A DNA stretch of 64,000 nucleotides from Membranipora membranacea. Its lineage: Eukaryota > Bryozoa > Gymnolaemata > Cheilostomatida > Membraniporidae. Within the stretch, counting starts at the first letter, position 1; every line of letters begins with the position of its first letter. The notes below the pieces were generated by a model. That model did no database searches. It was not told where the DNA came from and saw only the letters and a program-made list of their open reading frames with translations. The stretch spans positions 24,859,681 to 24,923,680 of the forward strand of contig OU612071.1 of NCBI GenBank assembly GCA_914767715.1, written 5' to 3'. Positions 34,045-47,306 of the stretch are shown here, in pieces. The translations under genes were made by a program, and so were the position numbers.

Positions 34045-34122
34045 CTCCCGGTGGGGTTTGAACCTGGGACCTTATGATCCCTAGTCAACCGCTCCTAACA
34101 CTGAGCTATCCCTGATCCCTAA
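34045..34122 (-). repeat. tRNA-derived SINE-like element
   Basis: On the minus strand the D-arm-like TAGCTCAGTGTTAGGAGC (complement of 34091-34108) pairs as GCTC/GAGC. The B box AGGTTCAAACCCC is the complement of 34053-34065. Acceptor and T stems are mismatched, so this is a tRNA pseudogene or SINE head. A TAGCC-repeat-rich tail follows toward 34010. Confidence 0.6.
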
Positions 34123-34274
34123 AGCATCCCTGTTTGTGTAAGCAAACATGACATTTATCCTCTCATTTGTTGGGGTGACCATAAATGCATATTTTAAATA
34201 AAATGAACAAGTGCTTCAGTCTATCAAAAATATTTAAAAAAGGCAACTATTCGGTATCAGTTTTAAGATTAACC

Positions 34275-34440
34275 AGTATAATTTAATATTAACCAGTAAT
34301 CTTAAATTATAGAGTGTTTTATATATTATATTATAGAGTGTTTTATATATTATATTAAATATTAGATATATATTATATATTAGATATATATTAATATATT
34401 AAATATGTTATATATAATATTAAATATTAGAGTGTTTGTC
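34275..34440. repeat. AT-rich repeat tract
   Basis: Repeats of ATTATAGAGTGTTTTATATA and TTAGATATATATTA, flanked on both sides by ATATTAACCAGTAA, form a short low-complexity tract. Confidence 0.7.
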
Positions 34441-36390
34441 ATATGTAAGTATAGGTTTTAATATTAACCAGTAACCCACATAGTAAAAAGCTTTTGTTGA
34501 ATGATACCACTTCTTTCAGCTGAAATAGAATCATCAGAGCATCCGATTTTCAAGTGTTTCGTTCATTAGTGTACGATAAAAAATTGTACATCTAATACCA
34601 GCCCATGATGTGTTCTCTTCTACGTGGAATATAGACTCTGTGTCTCATTGCATGACATGAGATGACCAGAATTAGTTGAAATGTTCACGCCACACACATT
34701 TAGCAGAAACTTATGGTTCAGATAGGCCAATACGTCAACATTTGACAGAAAATTGATGAAGACATAATCTACATAAAGCGATAGCCGGAATTATTTTGCC
34801 AGATATCAGGAAACGTGTAAGTCTGGATGTTTCCAGGTTACAGTTGAGTTTCACTGAAAACTTTGCTGCTTCAAAATAGCTCATAACATCCTTTTATTAT
34901 GGATTTCAATGGAGAGTTAAATAAATCATACTGCGATGGCGGACAAATTTGATAAAAAATTAAAAAAACACAAATCTGGATGTGGCCACTTTATCCTACA
35001 ACCCAAGTCAATACAGCCTTGTCACACGGCTTCTTTTTCTATTTTGAATAGCCGAGTGACAATACGCGTTAATCAATACACCAGCAATGTATATTCTGTG
35101 CATCACGGTTCCTGAACAGATCCATCCTCTTGGTTACCAAGCCAAGTGCAGTGTCGTTTCCAGATAGCTATCCAATAGAATACTTGATATGTTAATTATA
35201 ATCTCACAGCCATCAGTAACAGTCAAAGACGGACAAAATGTTTGCATTTTTGCTTGTTTATAATGAGAGATATATCCTTGTCTAAAACATAAAAACTTGC
35301 ATCAACCTGCTCAAATCATCATTTATGTGTCTCCAAAACAGATTAAAACATCTAAGCTGCAGTTGTCAAAACAGAAATAAAAATATCAAAAGCCTCATGA
35401 TCCAAAGTCTGAAAGCTCCTGAAAACCCTCTTAACTTCATAGTCCTCAAAAAGCGGAGTGGAAAGCTGGTCAAACGATTTTCAGCTAGCTACAACCTTGC
35501 TTACAGGTAAAGCAATGAGATATAAACTACAAACACAATTTCTAAAGTTGATCTTCAATAAAATCCTTTGGTAAAAGTCAACTGAAACAACACATGAATT
35601 CTCTTTTCTCAATTTTGTGAAAAACCTTGCAATTGACAAAGAATTTCAGTCCATTCAAACTTGACAGCTCTAACACAACGTTGTCAAAATTTGCTGATAA
35701 TGCAGAATTACAGCAAAAACCAATTCAGTAAACACTGGGAGATCAAGCTAGAGACAAGATGAGCATGACTTGTATAATATGTATCCAAGATGAAATTCAG
35801 CAGCAGTGTCATATCAATTAAAAACGTCTAATATTCAGCACAAGTCAGAGCACATAACGTGAAACAGGTGCTGATCAGAAATCTTCGAAGGCTGTAAAAA
35901 GCTGAGTACTTATTGCCAATACTCCTCGGTACACCACTGAAAATATTCTTAGATAAATTTAAGAAAACATTTGAAGTTTACTGCGATATTATTGAGCTTT
36001 GGCTATTGTCGTGCTTTAGTTTGAATATGAAGTCATTATGTTCATTATGTTGTGAGCTCCTATCAAATACATCTAAAATGTCAATAATGTACCATTTTTT
36101 ACAGCTCTATAGGATTTGTATTTTCACAATCTCAATTTTATAACAGTCCAACTGGATGTTTCATATAGGTCAGTGGTTCCGAGGTACCTAAATCAACTAT
36201 GTTACAACACACTCCTCTAATTCATCAGGGGTATAATGAAATTATACGAGCTGGTGTCATCTTTGAAACTGATATTTCATCTACAGGTGAAAAAGAGACA
36301 ACAATTGTTTACGATCAGCGAAGCCAAAATTACATATACACCCTAGATCTTGAATCGATAGAATTGTCGATGGTTGATTAAAAAAACAGT
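34441..36390. other. Stretch without a supported gene
   Basis: AT-rich, with only short open frames that have no consistent splice partners on either strand. Confidence 0.4.
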
Positions 36391-36394
36391 GTTC

Positions 36395-36475
36395 CAAACC
36401 GGTGATTTGAACCCACAACCTTCAAAACTTTATCGTTATGGCAGACCGGCGCTCTAACCAACTGAGCCACCTCTT
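36395..36475 (-). repeat. tRNA-derived SINE-like element
   Basis: Minus-strand A-box region GTGGCTCAGTTGGTTAGAGC (complement of 36451-36470) and B box GGGTTCAAATCACC (complement of 36401-36414). Same TTGGTTAGAGCGCC as the element at 366-440, so both belong to one family. The anticodon stem does not pair. Confidence 0.6.
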
Positions 36476-36649
36476 AGGAGACGCCATTCTATAAACTTGC
36501 ATTTACTACATTCTTTTTCCATTAGCTTTTTATTTTATACAAGCCATCACTGAGAACATTGTTATTAAACGCTTGTTCTTGACATAACTTCCATTAGACA
36601 TCATTAATTGGAGATGTAATTAGGTTATTTAATTTAAACTGAGGCTAAA

Positions 36650-37059
36650 GGCTGGTTCACATTGTCCCAGATGACACTGGGATGCCATCCCAGATGCTTA
36701 TCCCAGATGGTCCCAGTCTTATGTTAACATTATAAAATTTGTCTCAGACTAGCAGTTAGGTTTTTGTCTGGGATAGTGCTGGGATGATGTTCACATTGTT
36801 TAGGATCGTCCCAGATCGACCCAGATGATCCCAGATCATCCAAATGTCTGGTTCACATAGCACCCAGATGCAAAATGAGTCTGGGTCCATCTGGGAGAGC
36901 ATCGGGAAATTTTGACGCTTACAAACTTTCCCGATACTGTCCCAGACGGACCCAGACGGACCCAGACGGACCCAGACAGTCTGGGATTGTGTCATTTTCA
37001 TGTTCACATTGACTGGGATGGCTATCTGGGATGGTCGTCTGGGACAATGTGCACCAGCC
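36650..37059. mobile_element. Harbinger-like MITE, 410 bp
   Basis: Left end GGCTGGTTCACATTGTCCCA and right end, reverse complemented, GGCTGGTGCACATTGTCCCA give inverted termini of about 22 bases with one mismatch; similarity extends inward through CATCCCAGAT. TAA stands beside each end one base out, consistent with the 3-bp TWA target of PIF/Harbinger elements, though this is not certain. The interior is built from variants of CCCAGAYG, with four exact 10-base units at 36941-36979. No transposase is encoded, so it moved in trans. Confidence 0.75.
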
Positions 37060-37636
37060 ATAAGATTATTTCTCAAAACAAGCTGAAAGATAATACCAAG
37101 ATACTATAACCTTCTCCTTGTAAGCTATACATAGCAGCTCTCAATTAGCTTTCCTATTAGCCAGCATAGCATAGCTTCTATTGTTGAAGTAACCAGTTCT
37201 CATAATGTTATCATTTACTAAAGTTTACCTTCACTTAGATAATGAATTCAATGCTTCTCTGTTTGGATAATTGAGGACTGGAGGCGCAGAGTTTGACATT
37301 TTCAGTTGCGGATTGATCTAAATACACTGCACTGCTTGTGATTCTCTTTGAGGTGGTGAGTTGTTAATATCGTATCTCTTGACTGCGTAATTCTCCATCT
37401 GCAGCATACAATGCCAACGACTAGGGTTTTTTGTACTTGTATTTACTCAATTGACTAAACAGGTTTTTTAGTCTACTTTTATGAACAAATTTTTTTTTGC
37501 GGCATAGATTAAACAAAATGTTTCCTTAGGCACCTCTGATCTATTCATTAAAAATAAATGCTTTACATGTTAAATGATCGATAATTACTGGTACAACAAC
37601 TGATATTGAGCTTGATATAGCCCTTTTTATTTTCAG

Positions 37637-39237
37637 ATAAACTTAGAAGTTTCCATTTAAACATCTGTTCTCCTGAGCGACAACGCAACAGTAACAGCAT
37701 GATATCTGTAGTCTTATTATGACGAAAAATGAGTATCAACCACGATGACTAATATTTTGCAAGAGGCAACACCAATTCAGTAAGTTGAACTCATCAGCTT
37801 TCAAAGACCATACTGATGTAAAAATCCTTGTCAAGACTATCCTACGCGATCAGTTTTCTTTAAAATCTGAAAAACTTTGCTATGAAAACATGCACAAAAC
37901 ATGAAGGCGCTCACCTCGATATTAAGTGGATTATCATTTATACCTCTTGTTATACTTTAGATTGTTCCAGTCTAAAACAATGAAGGTGGAATTGTTATAA
38001 GCTCTGTACCCACAAGCAACAAGGTTACAAAGGCCACCAAGGTCACCAAGAAAAAATGCCCCCCCCCCCCCCCCCAAGATGCTGATATTGATGATACAGA
38101 CAGCAGCCAATAAGACAAGGTCAGTGTTGCGTTTTTGTTTCAACAACTTGTGATCTGAGCGGTGAAAATTGTTCCGTTCAACCAGTTTGTCATTTATGCC
38201 ATAGGTTATATGTTGTGAGAAATTCTCTTCTGTTGAATGGGTTGCAAACTTGTTTAAAAATTCAGTTATTCTGGCCTGTGAATTGATAAACAGCTGACCA
38301 TAATAAACGCTTGATCTAACATCTCAACTCTTGTGACATTTTGTATGGAGGCAAATCAAATCAAACACTAAACTCAATCCCACAATTCACCTCTCTACCG
38401 TTATACCAGTATTATTTTGTAAATCCTACAATAAGTTTATTATAAGAGTAATACACATATTTGTCAGAATGTCTGTTGGTGTCCGGTTCTCTGATGTTCT
38501 GGTTATCCCTAGCTGAAACTTTAGTTTAAATTTCAGGTAATGAACAGTTTTTGCTAATGGAAAAGGGCCAGATGTGTGATCAGAGGTTGTGTAAACTTGG
38601 AAGGTCTTGGCAGAAGACGCTGTAGTTACAACTGAACCAATTCAGCAAGCTGAAAACTCTTGACTACTCTGTCTGCTCACTGCCCTCATTTTACAACACT
38701 CTATGCAGGTGAGAATTTTGTTGCCACTATTCTTTTTATAAATGTATCAATGTGCTCTTGTGCGTCTCACACAAAGGTGAATTTTTTTCACATTAAATGT
38801 ATATCAATAACAAAGAATAGGACCTTGATTGTCCAAATTCAGGTCTTGTTCCATAAAACCATGCTGCTCATGCTTATATTGCTGTGTTGAAAATGTTTTT
38901 TTTTGGCATCATCCTCATAAAATAGTGATTTATTTAAAGTCATGATCCTTATGCCACAAGGTTGAGAATCCAACGTACTGCAAGCAATTGTTATTTGCTA
39001 GAATATGATTTAAAATATCAACACGTGGCTGGTCACTGCGATTATTCTCATGCTAAAGTAAAATATCCTATGTGTCTGCAGCTTTCCTAACCATAATGTT
39101 TTGATTTCTTTCAGCGCAGTATTCCATATCTGAGTAAGAACATCGAGCTGTTAACTGCTGGATAGTTGGTATCAGCTTTCATCTTACCTACTGCCTGTTG
39201 GTTATGTGACGGACAGCAATACAGATTGTAACGACAG
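37637..39237 (+). ncRNA. Exon-like unit A of a duplicated noncoding gene family
   Basis: Three blocks with splice-type borders align with units B and D. They are 37637-37779 (ttttattttcag to TTCA|gtaagt), 37961-38119 (atactttag to CAAG|gtcagt) and 39115-39237 (tttctttcag to ACAG|gtaagc). No reading frame is kept between copies; the first block hits a stop after seven codons. The borders are better preserved than any frame, which suggests a spliced noncoding transcript or a pseudogene family. A 17-C run at 38059-38075 interrupts block 2. Confidence 0.45.
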
Positions 39238-40092
39238 GTAAGCATATATCAATTAGTCTACTCAAACCATTTATTTTACATGAATGGGGGGTACAAATCT
39301 GACCCTCAGCAGGTGTATGGCTTTTCTGGACCACATTTCTCATCTTTGATTGGGCCACAAGTTCAGAATCTAGAGAAGCTGACACTTGTAAACTTTTGTC
39401 AAGCAGCTTGCCTGAGTTTTTGAAGGTTGTTACTGGGACGTCAATCAATGCATTACGTGAAAGCTGCCAGATACATAGTTTGATTTAGATCCTGACACAA
39501 AACTTCATACTGATGGCGTATCTCTACAAATGGCCACGCTATGTATTTCACCACTGATCTATAAATTCATATCCATAAGTCTACTCAAACCCTCAAAGAC
39601 TTTTTAGCTCAATCAATGCTTGTTTAAAGCTTCCCTGCTTTTACTGTAAAATGTAGTGCTCGTATCAGCTTTATGATATGCTTTAGGCTTTATCTGTCTT
39701 GAATTGTATACCACATTTTGTAGCCAAAAGCACAATCATCAGAGGCATTCAAGTTTGCTGTGGAGATGATATTAGTAACTGGTGGCTTAAATGCATATGT
39801 GTGGTCATAAATAATGACTGCGGAGAAAACTGAGACACTGCAACGTTAACACACATAATACTTATTTATTATATTACGGAACGGTATGGGGTAGCTTTGC
39901 ACACAGAGCTTCAGCTCCACAGACCATAGATATAATAGTTTGATCAGTGCCAAGTTTGATTGCCTTGACAAACCAATGTTTCCGTCTTTAATCATCAAGG
40001 ATTCCTGTCACTTTAATGTTATAGTTCAATCTGGTCGTCAGCTTTCATCGCCCAATTTCAAATGAAAATTTACAGTTTCCGTTTTTTTTCAG

Positions 40093-41380
40093 ATAAGCTT
40101 AAAAACTGCAATTAAGAACCAATATAAACCTGATCTCCTGCGACGAAAATTTTAACAGTAACCCCATCACATCAGTGACATTCAAAGAACGAGGAAAGGC
40201 CATGGAAGAAGGGAAAAAAATTTAGTATCAAAACCTATTGACTAATTTCCCTAGGCAATACAAATTCAGTAAGTTGATCGCATCACCTTTCAAAGACGAA
40301 AGTAGTTTCTGATGTAAAAATCTTTGTCATGACTATCATTTGCGATCAGTTTTCTTTTAAATATGAAAAAACTTTGATTAGAAGTTCTCCACAAAACATG
40401 AAGAGCGTACTGTGCTATATTGAGATGATCGTCATTAACACAAGGTATATTTTGGTTGTTTCAGCCCTTCACAATGAAGATGGAGCTCTGTTCCAACAAG
40501 GTTTAACAACAATCAAGCAGAGATCAGGGCAATTCTGAAATAACATCTTGCAGTTCCCGGTATGTTATGCACAAGTACAAAGGCCACCTCAAGATGCTGA
40601 TGCTGATAACACAGACGGCAGCCGATATGACAAGGTGAGTTTTGTTTTTCTCGTAACAACTTGGGATCTGACCGGTAAAAGCCATTGCAGTTGAGCCAGT
40701 TTGTGTCTTTGGCTACATGTTATAACAAATTCTATACTGTTGAATGAGTTGCAAACCTGTATAAAAAATTCAGTCATTATGGTCTGTAAATTGATAAAAT
40801 GGCCATAAAAAAGCGCTGATTGTGAAGGATTGTTAGAAAAGCTTAATCTAACAATACTCTAGCATTGAAGTTGAATTTTAGTAAGCATTTTTATATACAC
40901 TCTTGTAATTTGTGATGACATAGACTGCTAAATCAAACATTTAAACTTTTGTGGCATTTTGTATTGGGGCAACTCAAATCAAACACTAAAATCAATCCCA
41001 CAATTCACCAGTATTAGTGTATACATCCTACAATAAGTTTATTATTAGAGCTATGCATACATTGGTCAGAATTTCTATTGGTGTCCGGTCCTCTGATGTT
41101 GTGGTAATCCCTAGTTCAAACGTTAATTTAAATTTCAGGTAATGACCATTTATTGCTAATAGAGAAGAGACAGTGTTGTGATCAGATAATTTTCAAGATA
41201 CGTAAACTATAGTATATGTCTGCAGCTTTCTAACCAAAATGTTTTTTTTTCTTTCAGCACAATATCAGAAGTCTGAGTAAGTGCATCATGCTGTTAACTG
41301 CTGGATAGTTTGTATCAGCTTCCATCTTACCTACTGGCTGTTTGTTATGTGACGGACAAAAATACAGATTCTAACGATCG
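40093..41380 (+). ncRNA. Exon-like unit B of the duplicated family
   Basis: Blocks are at 40093-40268, 40465-40634 and 41258-41380, all with acceptor and donor consensus matching unit A. Block 1 starts 2456 bases after that of unit A. Block 2 ends in a well-conserved GACAAG|gtgagt. Block 3 shares TGTTAACTGCTGGATAGTT with unit A. Reading frames close quickly in each copy. Confidence 0.45.
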
Positions 41381-41921
41381 GTGAGCCTATATCAATTAGT
41401 CTGCTTAAACCAAACACTCAAACAACTTTTGAGACCAATCAATGCTTGTTTAAAGCTCCCTGCTCTTACTGTAGAAGGTTTCAGCTTTATAATTTAACCA
41501 TTGAATTCTATATCTGGAATAGCATCATAAGCTTCCTTTTACCAAACAATGGGCTTGCAAATATAGCCAGACTCTAGTAACATTCTATACAAGCCCGAAA
41601 TCATTGACGCTGAAAGCATTTTGTTTCTGTTCGCAGTTTTATAAACAATGCAATTTCCCAACTTATATCATTCATGCTCGTAGGGACAGCCAATCAGTTT
41701 GATGTCAGATGATCTGTGTTGAGCTTTCTAGCAGTACAATGTTATGATACTAATTCTGTTCCATAAGAAGAATTTAATTCAGTGAATTTAACCTATTTGG
41801 CTTTATCCGTCTTGAATAATATGCCAAATTTTGTAGCCATAAGCACCAACTTTTGGAACATTCAAGTCAACTGTGGAGATGATATTAGTAACAGGTGGCT
41901 TAAATGTATATATTATGAAAG

Positions 41922-41985
41922 ATAGCCTGGACAGGCTGTCGGGGGGGGGGGGGCTGTCAGGCTGTCGACAGCCTGCCCAGGCTAT
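41922..41985. repeat. Short foldback element, copy 2
   Basis: ATAGCCTGGACAGGCTGTC (41922-41940) and its inverted partner ending CCAGGCTAT (41985) form arms of 19-20 bases with one mismatch. A 13-G run sits in the loop. The core matches the foldback at 5272-5336. Confidence 0.65.
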
Positions 41986-42297
41986 ATGACAGATGTTTAG
42001 CCTTATAATGACAATTTGAAGCAACTTGATAGAGTTACCCCACACAATACTTATATTTTATTATGTAAGTAAAGTAATTGTTTGGGGTAGCTTTGCACAC
42101 AAAGCTTCAGCTCCACAGACCCTAGATATAATAACTTGCTCAGTTGCCCAGTTTGATTGCCTAGACAAACAAATATTTTCATCTTTAATTATTAAGGATT
42201 CCTGTCACTTGAATGTTATAGATCAGGTCAATCTGGTCGTCAGCAGTCATCAACAAATATCAAAATGAAAAATTTACAATTTCACTTTTATTTTCAG

Positions 42298-42840
42298 ATA
42301 AGCTTGAAAACTGCACCTGCACTCCTGGGAGACAACGGCACTAACAGCATCACATCAGTGACACTCAACCAGGAACCTAATAGAAGTAGGGAGTAGTAAG
42401 GAAGACATTATGAAGAAGATTTTATATCAAAACCTACACATGGCTATTTTCCCAAGGCAACTCGAATTCAGTAAGTTGAACCCTGCGTCTTCCAAATACT
42501 ATATTGGTTTTCGTAAAAATTTGAATGATTGAATTTCTTAAGTGAGCAAAGTACGATAGAAATTGAGGGTGGTTCAAGTACACTGATATATTGTTGAGGG
42601 TATGTTTATCAGACATTTTGTTACACTTTAGATATGTTTTGATACAGTCCATAATGATGAGATTGAGTTGTGATGAGCTCTGAACCAAATGGTGCCTTCA
42701 GGGTTTTAAACGACTTCCAAACAGAAAATAGGGCAATAAAGTCTGAATACAGACCTCACAGTTTTAACTAAGAATACTGGTATACCATGCACAGGAACAG
42801 TCAATGCCTCAAGATGCTTATGTTTATAACACCAATATGA
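42298..42840 (+). ncRNA. Exon-like unit C of the duplicated family, decayed
   Basis: Block 1 (42298-42470, ttttattttcag to TTCA|gtaagt) is well preserved and starts 2205 bases after that of unit B. Block 2 starts at 42632 after acactttag but has lost its donor: GACAAG|gtgag in unit B is GACATAATGAG here. No block 3 was recognised. The unit appears to be degenerating. Confidence 0.4.
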
Positions 42841-45380
42841 CATAATGAGAGTTGTGTTCTTCTCTCAACAACTTGTGATCTGACCTTTAAATATTGTTGC
42901 CGTCATTTTTATGTTAAATGTTATAGGAACATTCTACTCCGCTAATGAATTGCAAACTTGTTTCAAAAATCCATATATTTCATTCTTGTATCAGAGTCAG
43001 ATTCAGTGAAGTCTATTTATACATTCGGCAAAATGAGAATAATAAAATTGAATGGTTACATTACTTAAAAGATGGACTCGGAAAAAGCGAAACATAGATC
43101 AAGTTTATAAACTTAAAATTACAAAGGTTGTATGTCAAAATAAGGCATCATGGTTGGAAAAAATGATTTGGTAACTTTTTGAGTCTTGCAGATGTAAGTT
43201 AAGGAAATAGCATTATGACGAGAGGATGTACTTCTGCTGTGTATATGTATGTACGTATTTTGTATCAATTTTCATGATAAACTTGGTTGCTTTCCTGAGT
43301 GCTCCGTTATAAAATATAGGCATAAGAATTCTCAATAAAAAATTACTGAGAATAAGTATAAAATGAGTTATGAAAAGATAGAGTTTAACAGTCTTCACCT
43401 GAAACAGAATTTTCTGGCATTAACTCTGTATTTTGGCACACAGTATCTACCAGATGGCAATTTTTCGAAGTCTATGATAGTGTCTAGTCCACAGCATTTC
43501 ATGCGCAAACATTTGGTTTTGAAAGCTTTGTTGTATACTCCACTGATGTTTGTACGAGAGATTCGGTGTTGGCTTAGACGAAATGCTACAGTGATGGTGT
43601 GGTTGTACTGTTTCATGTCATCTTGATTTAAGTGTCCGTAGATTATGGATAGATGGTAAGATAAGGACACTTCCTATAAATGTGGTGTAAGCTAACTGAA
43701 TTGTGGTTGCGATGACATTGAGGTAGGCTAATTGTTTCATGATGAATAATCTTTTGTTAGACTTCTCCACTAGCTTCAATGTATGGTATTAAATGAGAGT
43801 TTGAGATACTTTTACACACAACCTGTAGTAATTAAAATATTATCACACTCAACTAAGGCTTTCTGCATTGATAGCTACTGAGTCATCATCCTAATTACTG
43901 TAGCCTATGCTATTCTCAACTGTATTTATTCCAGTCATTATCTCCTCCAGCAAGCACAATAGCACACTATTTAAGTTGTAACTTGGAAAAGGTGGGGTCA
44001 AAACATTGGCATACCTCTGGGAACTGGCGCGTTCTGGGCTGTCGCTGACACATAGTCGGAAAACCCTGACTGGCATTCTGGGATGCCATCGGCTTAGCCG
44101 AGAAAACCCATGGCTCTCACCTGGACATACTGACAGACACACTCGACATCTATCTCTCTGGTAATTATTATTTACATCTAAACCTTCTTGCATACTGATA
44201 TAAATCTTAGCTGGGCTAAGTTGAACCACCTTGCGATTAGCATCCAACCACGTATCACAGAGTTTTCTTTCCAGTGTTGTTCCGAGGTATTTGTATTTGT
44301 ACTGAAGTAGCCCATGACTGAAGTTGCAGCAGTTACTGATACTTTATTGATAACAATGGCTGATCTAAATAATGCATAAAAATAATGAAATATATTACAT
44401 ATAGCCAGTCCAGATAACTTTTTGGGTGATTGAAACCTCGAAGCACCAAATACGTGTAAAATTGAAAAGTTTGATCCTTATAATGGATGTACACAAATTT
44501 CAGATAAAGAAGAAAAGAAGGCGTATTGATTGAGGGATTTAAAAGCACAATTGTTTTCTCAATTGAAGGAGCAAAAATTCCCAGCATGCTGGACAGCTTT
44601 GTACTTCTGTGTAAAATCTGCCAATGGTACATAATACATTATATCGGACAGTCGGAGGTATAAACATCCTGCTGTTGCCTGACTAGAATCTAAATCTCTC
44701 TCGTCAGTTTTCATACCGCTTGCACTCAAAAATCAGTCTCCTTGTTCACTAACATGATGTTTTGCGCTTTATAGTGTTTCCCATCTGAGGTCGCAATCGA
44801 TTCCCCTGCTTTGACTTTTTCCTTCCATTCAGTCACTCCTCCGCTAACGCCGTCCAGAGAGGTTAAGGATTGGTCTGCTGGGAATTAAAACGGCATTACA
44901 GATCAGTGTCAGCATAATTATGTATATAAAATTAAATTTGATTTCAAGCATGAAGGACAGTTGACTTTTTAGATTTACTGCAAAATCGAGGTGGGCATGG
45001 TTATACTATCTCCAATGACACAACCATAGGTCTACTGACCACACTGATCACGTGATATACTAATTGGTATTGGTATTTGTTTATTTCAACTTCTCTATCA
45101 AACCAAGGTTCGATAACATTGAAATGCCTTGCTCGTTTTACTCAATATAAATGTTGTCATTATTAAAAAAATCTCATATAAAACTGAAGTTTTTTGAGCG
45201 TTCCTGGGTTTGGGAAATTGCTAGACGGTATTTAGTGCATACATTATTAGCAGCGGAATATCTCTTGAATTTATTAAAACTAATGCGACTAAAAGTGGAT
45301 GAGAGTGGCTACTAGAAATGCTGCTGGAAAATATGAAATCATTGAGTGGCGAAATAGAATGGAAATCTAATCTATCAATG
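42841..45380. other. Stretch without a supported gene
   Basis: AT-rich. Open frames at 43395-43670 (-) and 43891-44247 (-) have no motif or splice support. Sequence near 45070-45150 may be the 3' tail of the LINE relic that follows on the minus strand. Confidence 0.35.
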
Positions 45381-45384
45381 TAAC

Positions 45385-46443
45385 TCACATGGGGGGGGGT
45401 TGAATTTTCTCTAGTTTTTCTTTTGATGTCAAGGATAAAAGGTTATGCCAAGCAGGGCCCCATACAATAAAAATGGATCTTATGTTAAATATATAAACGG
45501 TGTTGAGGCTGTCACTGTTGAGTTCACAAGGTTTCAGTTGTCTCATTAACATTAATCGGCTATTACACTTAGAAATTAAATATTCAATATGGCTACTAAA
45601 ATTCAACTTATTATCAATTATAATATATAACAACTTTGTGTGATCATGAAGTAAAAGAAATAGCTCACTATTACAGGAAGAGACAAGAGATTCTACATGT
45701 TTATTAAAAGATAAATGATTATCAATGTCATACCTAAATACTTGGCAATCTGAGATGGTGAATCACGGACTCAAATTCACAGGATCGATATACTCATTAT
45801 GGTAACTCAGCAAAACATTTATTATACCAGTATTTTAAGCATTCAGTAGCATATTATTATCATCAGCCACCATTGTATCATAAAAAGCTGCGGCAATAGA
45901 GTCGGTGCTATTCTCTGCAAAACATTTGTAAAATGTAGTATCATCTGCATACTTCCCTAATCTAAAATCCTTAACATTCAAGTTGTTAACATTAAAAAGC
46001 CATAGCAGGTGCCCAAGCTTGGTGCCCTGTGGTGCCCTAACAGAGATATCAATGTAATCAGAAAAGGTGCTATTGAATTTTACACATTGTTTCCTATGTA
46101 CTAGAAATTCAGCTAATAGATCCAGTAGGTTTTCATTCGCACCATAATTTACATTTTACTTAGAACGATACTTGGCTGAAGCCTATCAAGTGCTCTAGAA
46201 AAATCAACAGCCCCCTATAATTGTACTTGAGTATTGTGAGCCAAATCTAAATTCTGATGTAGAATAGCAACAACAACAAAAAGCATACTGATTGCAACCG
46301 ATGAGATGTTTCACACAAAACTTGATCTTGTCAACGATAACCTGTTCACAGACTTTGCCTAAAAGATGCAGCAAAGAAACTTTGATCCAATAACTGGGTT
46401 TAAAAACACCTGTGTTAAAAAATTGAACAATCACTAAAATCAC
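45385..46443 (-). mobile_element. Degenerate LINE reverse transcriptase (CR1/Jockey-like)
   Basis: Minus-strand pieces in order are: VSLLHLLGKVCEQVIVDKIK at 46204-46443 (RT motif region 1-2 style); APQGTKLGHLLWLFNVNNL (motif B); GKYADDTTFYKCF (the YADD catalytic motif) near 45930; and IDNKLNFSSHIEYLISKCNS with LMRQLKPCEL (thumb region) at 45385-45633. Order and spacing fit a CR1/Jockey-type RT. Frame breaks and stops between pieces make it inactive. Confidence 0.75.
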
Positions 46444-47300
46444 TAAAAATTAAGTAGGCAAGAATATCTGTTGGTGACTATTAATGTTTGTAGCTGAAAT
46501 GTACAACTACTTGTTGTGGTAACCCTTAGTCCTAATCCTGAACAGGGTAACATAGCTTCTCAGCTCTAGGGGGGTGATGGGTGGCATCTTGAGATCTATT
46601 ATATCACCTGATAAACACCTAACAGTTCTGCCCATTCAGCTTCATTCACTGCAGTACATACTATATTCTTACCTGTTCTTCTCTTTGGTAATACTATCAA
46701 ACACTGGGTAACCAACTAAGTTGCTTTGCTTGTAATGTTCATATTAGCTTCAATTAACCCGCGAGTGAGTAGCGCATAGGTTTGGACTATAGGTTATGAT
46801 ATTTGAACACACACTCTGAAGTCTAACCCGTAAGAGACTGTGTTTGTTACAAAGTGGGGTCACTTCCGCTAGTCTGGTCCTTTGAGTTTATTGTCAAGAG
46901 CACACTCTATCCCTCAAAGTTTTTAAGCCTCAGTGTCTTGGAGATTTTTCTGTAGAGGGAATTTTTTTATTCAAAGGTGTATCCTAGTAAGTTGAGTCAT
47001 GCCTTTTGTTGAACTTTGAAATGCACCGCACTCAAAATGAATCTTACAACAGCCAATCAGCTGCTTGGGTAGGTCACTTTGTTATTCATTCAACTATTGG
47101 AGCCAAACACTGTAAAATTCGAAAAATCTATACTTTTTTTTGGATAAATCAACAAGCCAGGCAGGAAATTTCAGGGGGTTCTCGACATATAAGTAATACT
47201 ATTATCTCCACATATCTCATTACTACTTATTCCCGATTTCGATCTTATCATATTACGCAACCTTATAATTAGCTTCCTATGTGACTGTAAATATCTTTTT
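46444..47300. other. Stretch without a supported gene
   Basis: No motif-bearing open frame or strong repeat seen. It may include the 5' remains of the LINE relic. Confidence 0.35.
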
Positions 47301-47306
47301 TTTATG

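Noticed and set aside
36756-37076. 106-codon minus-strand frame
   Set aside because: It lies inside the MITE and reads its CCCAGA repeats.
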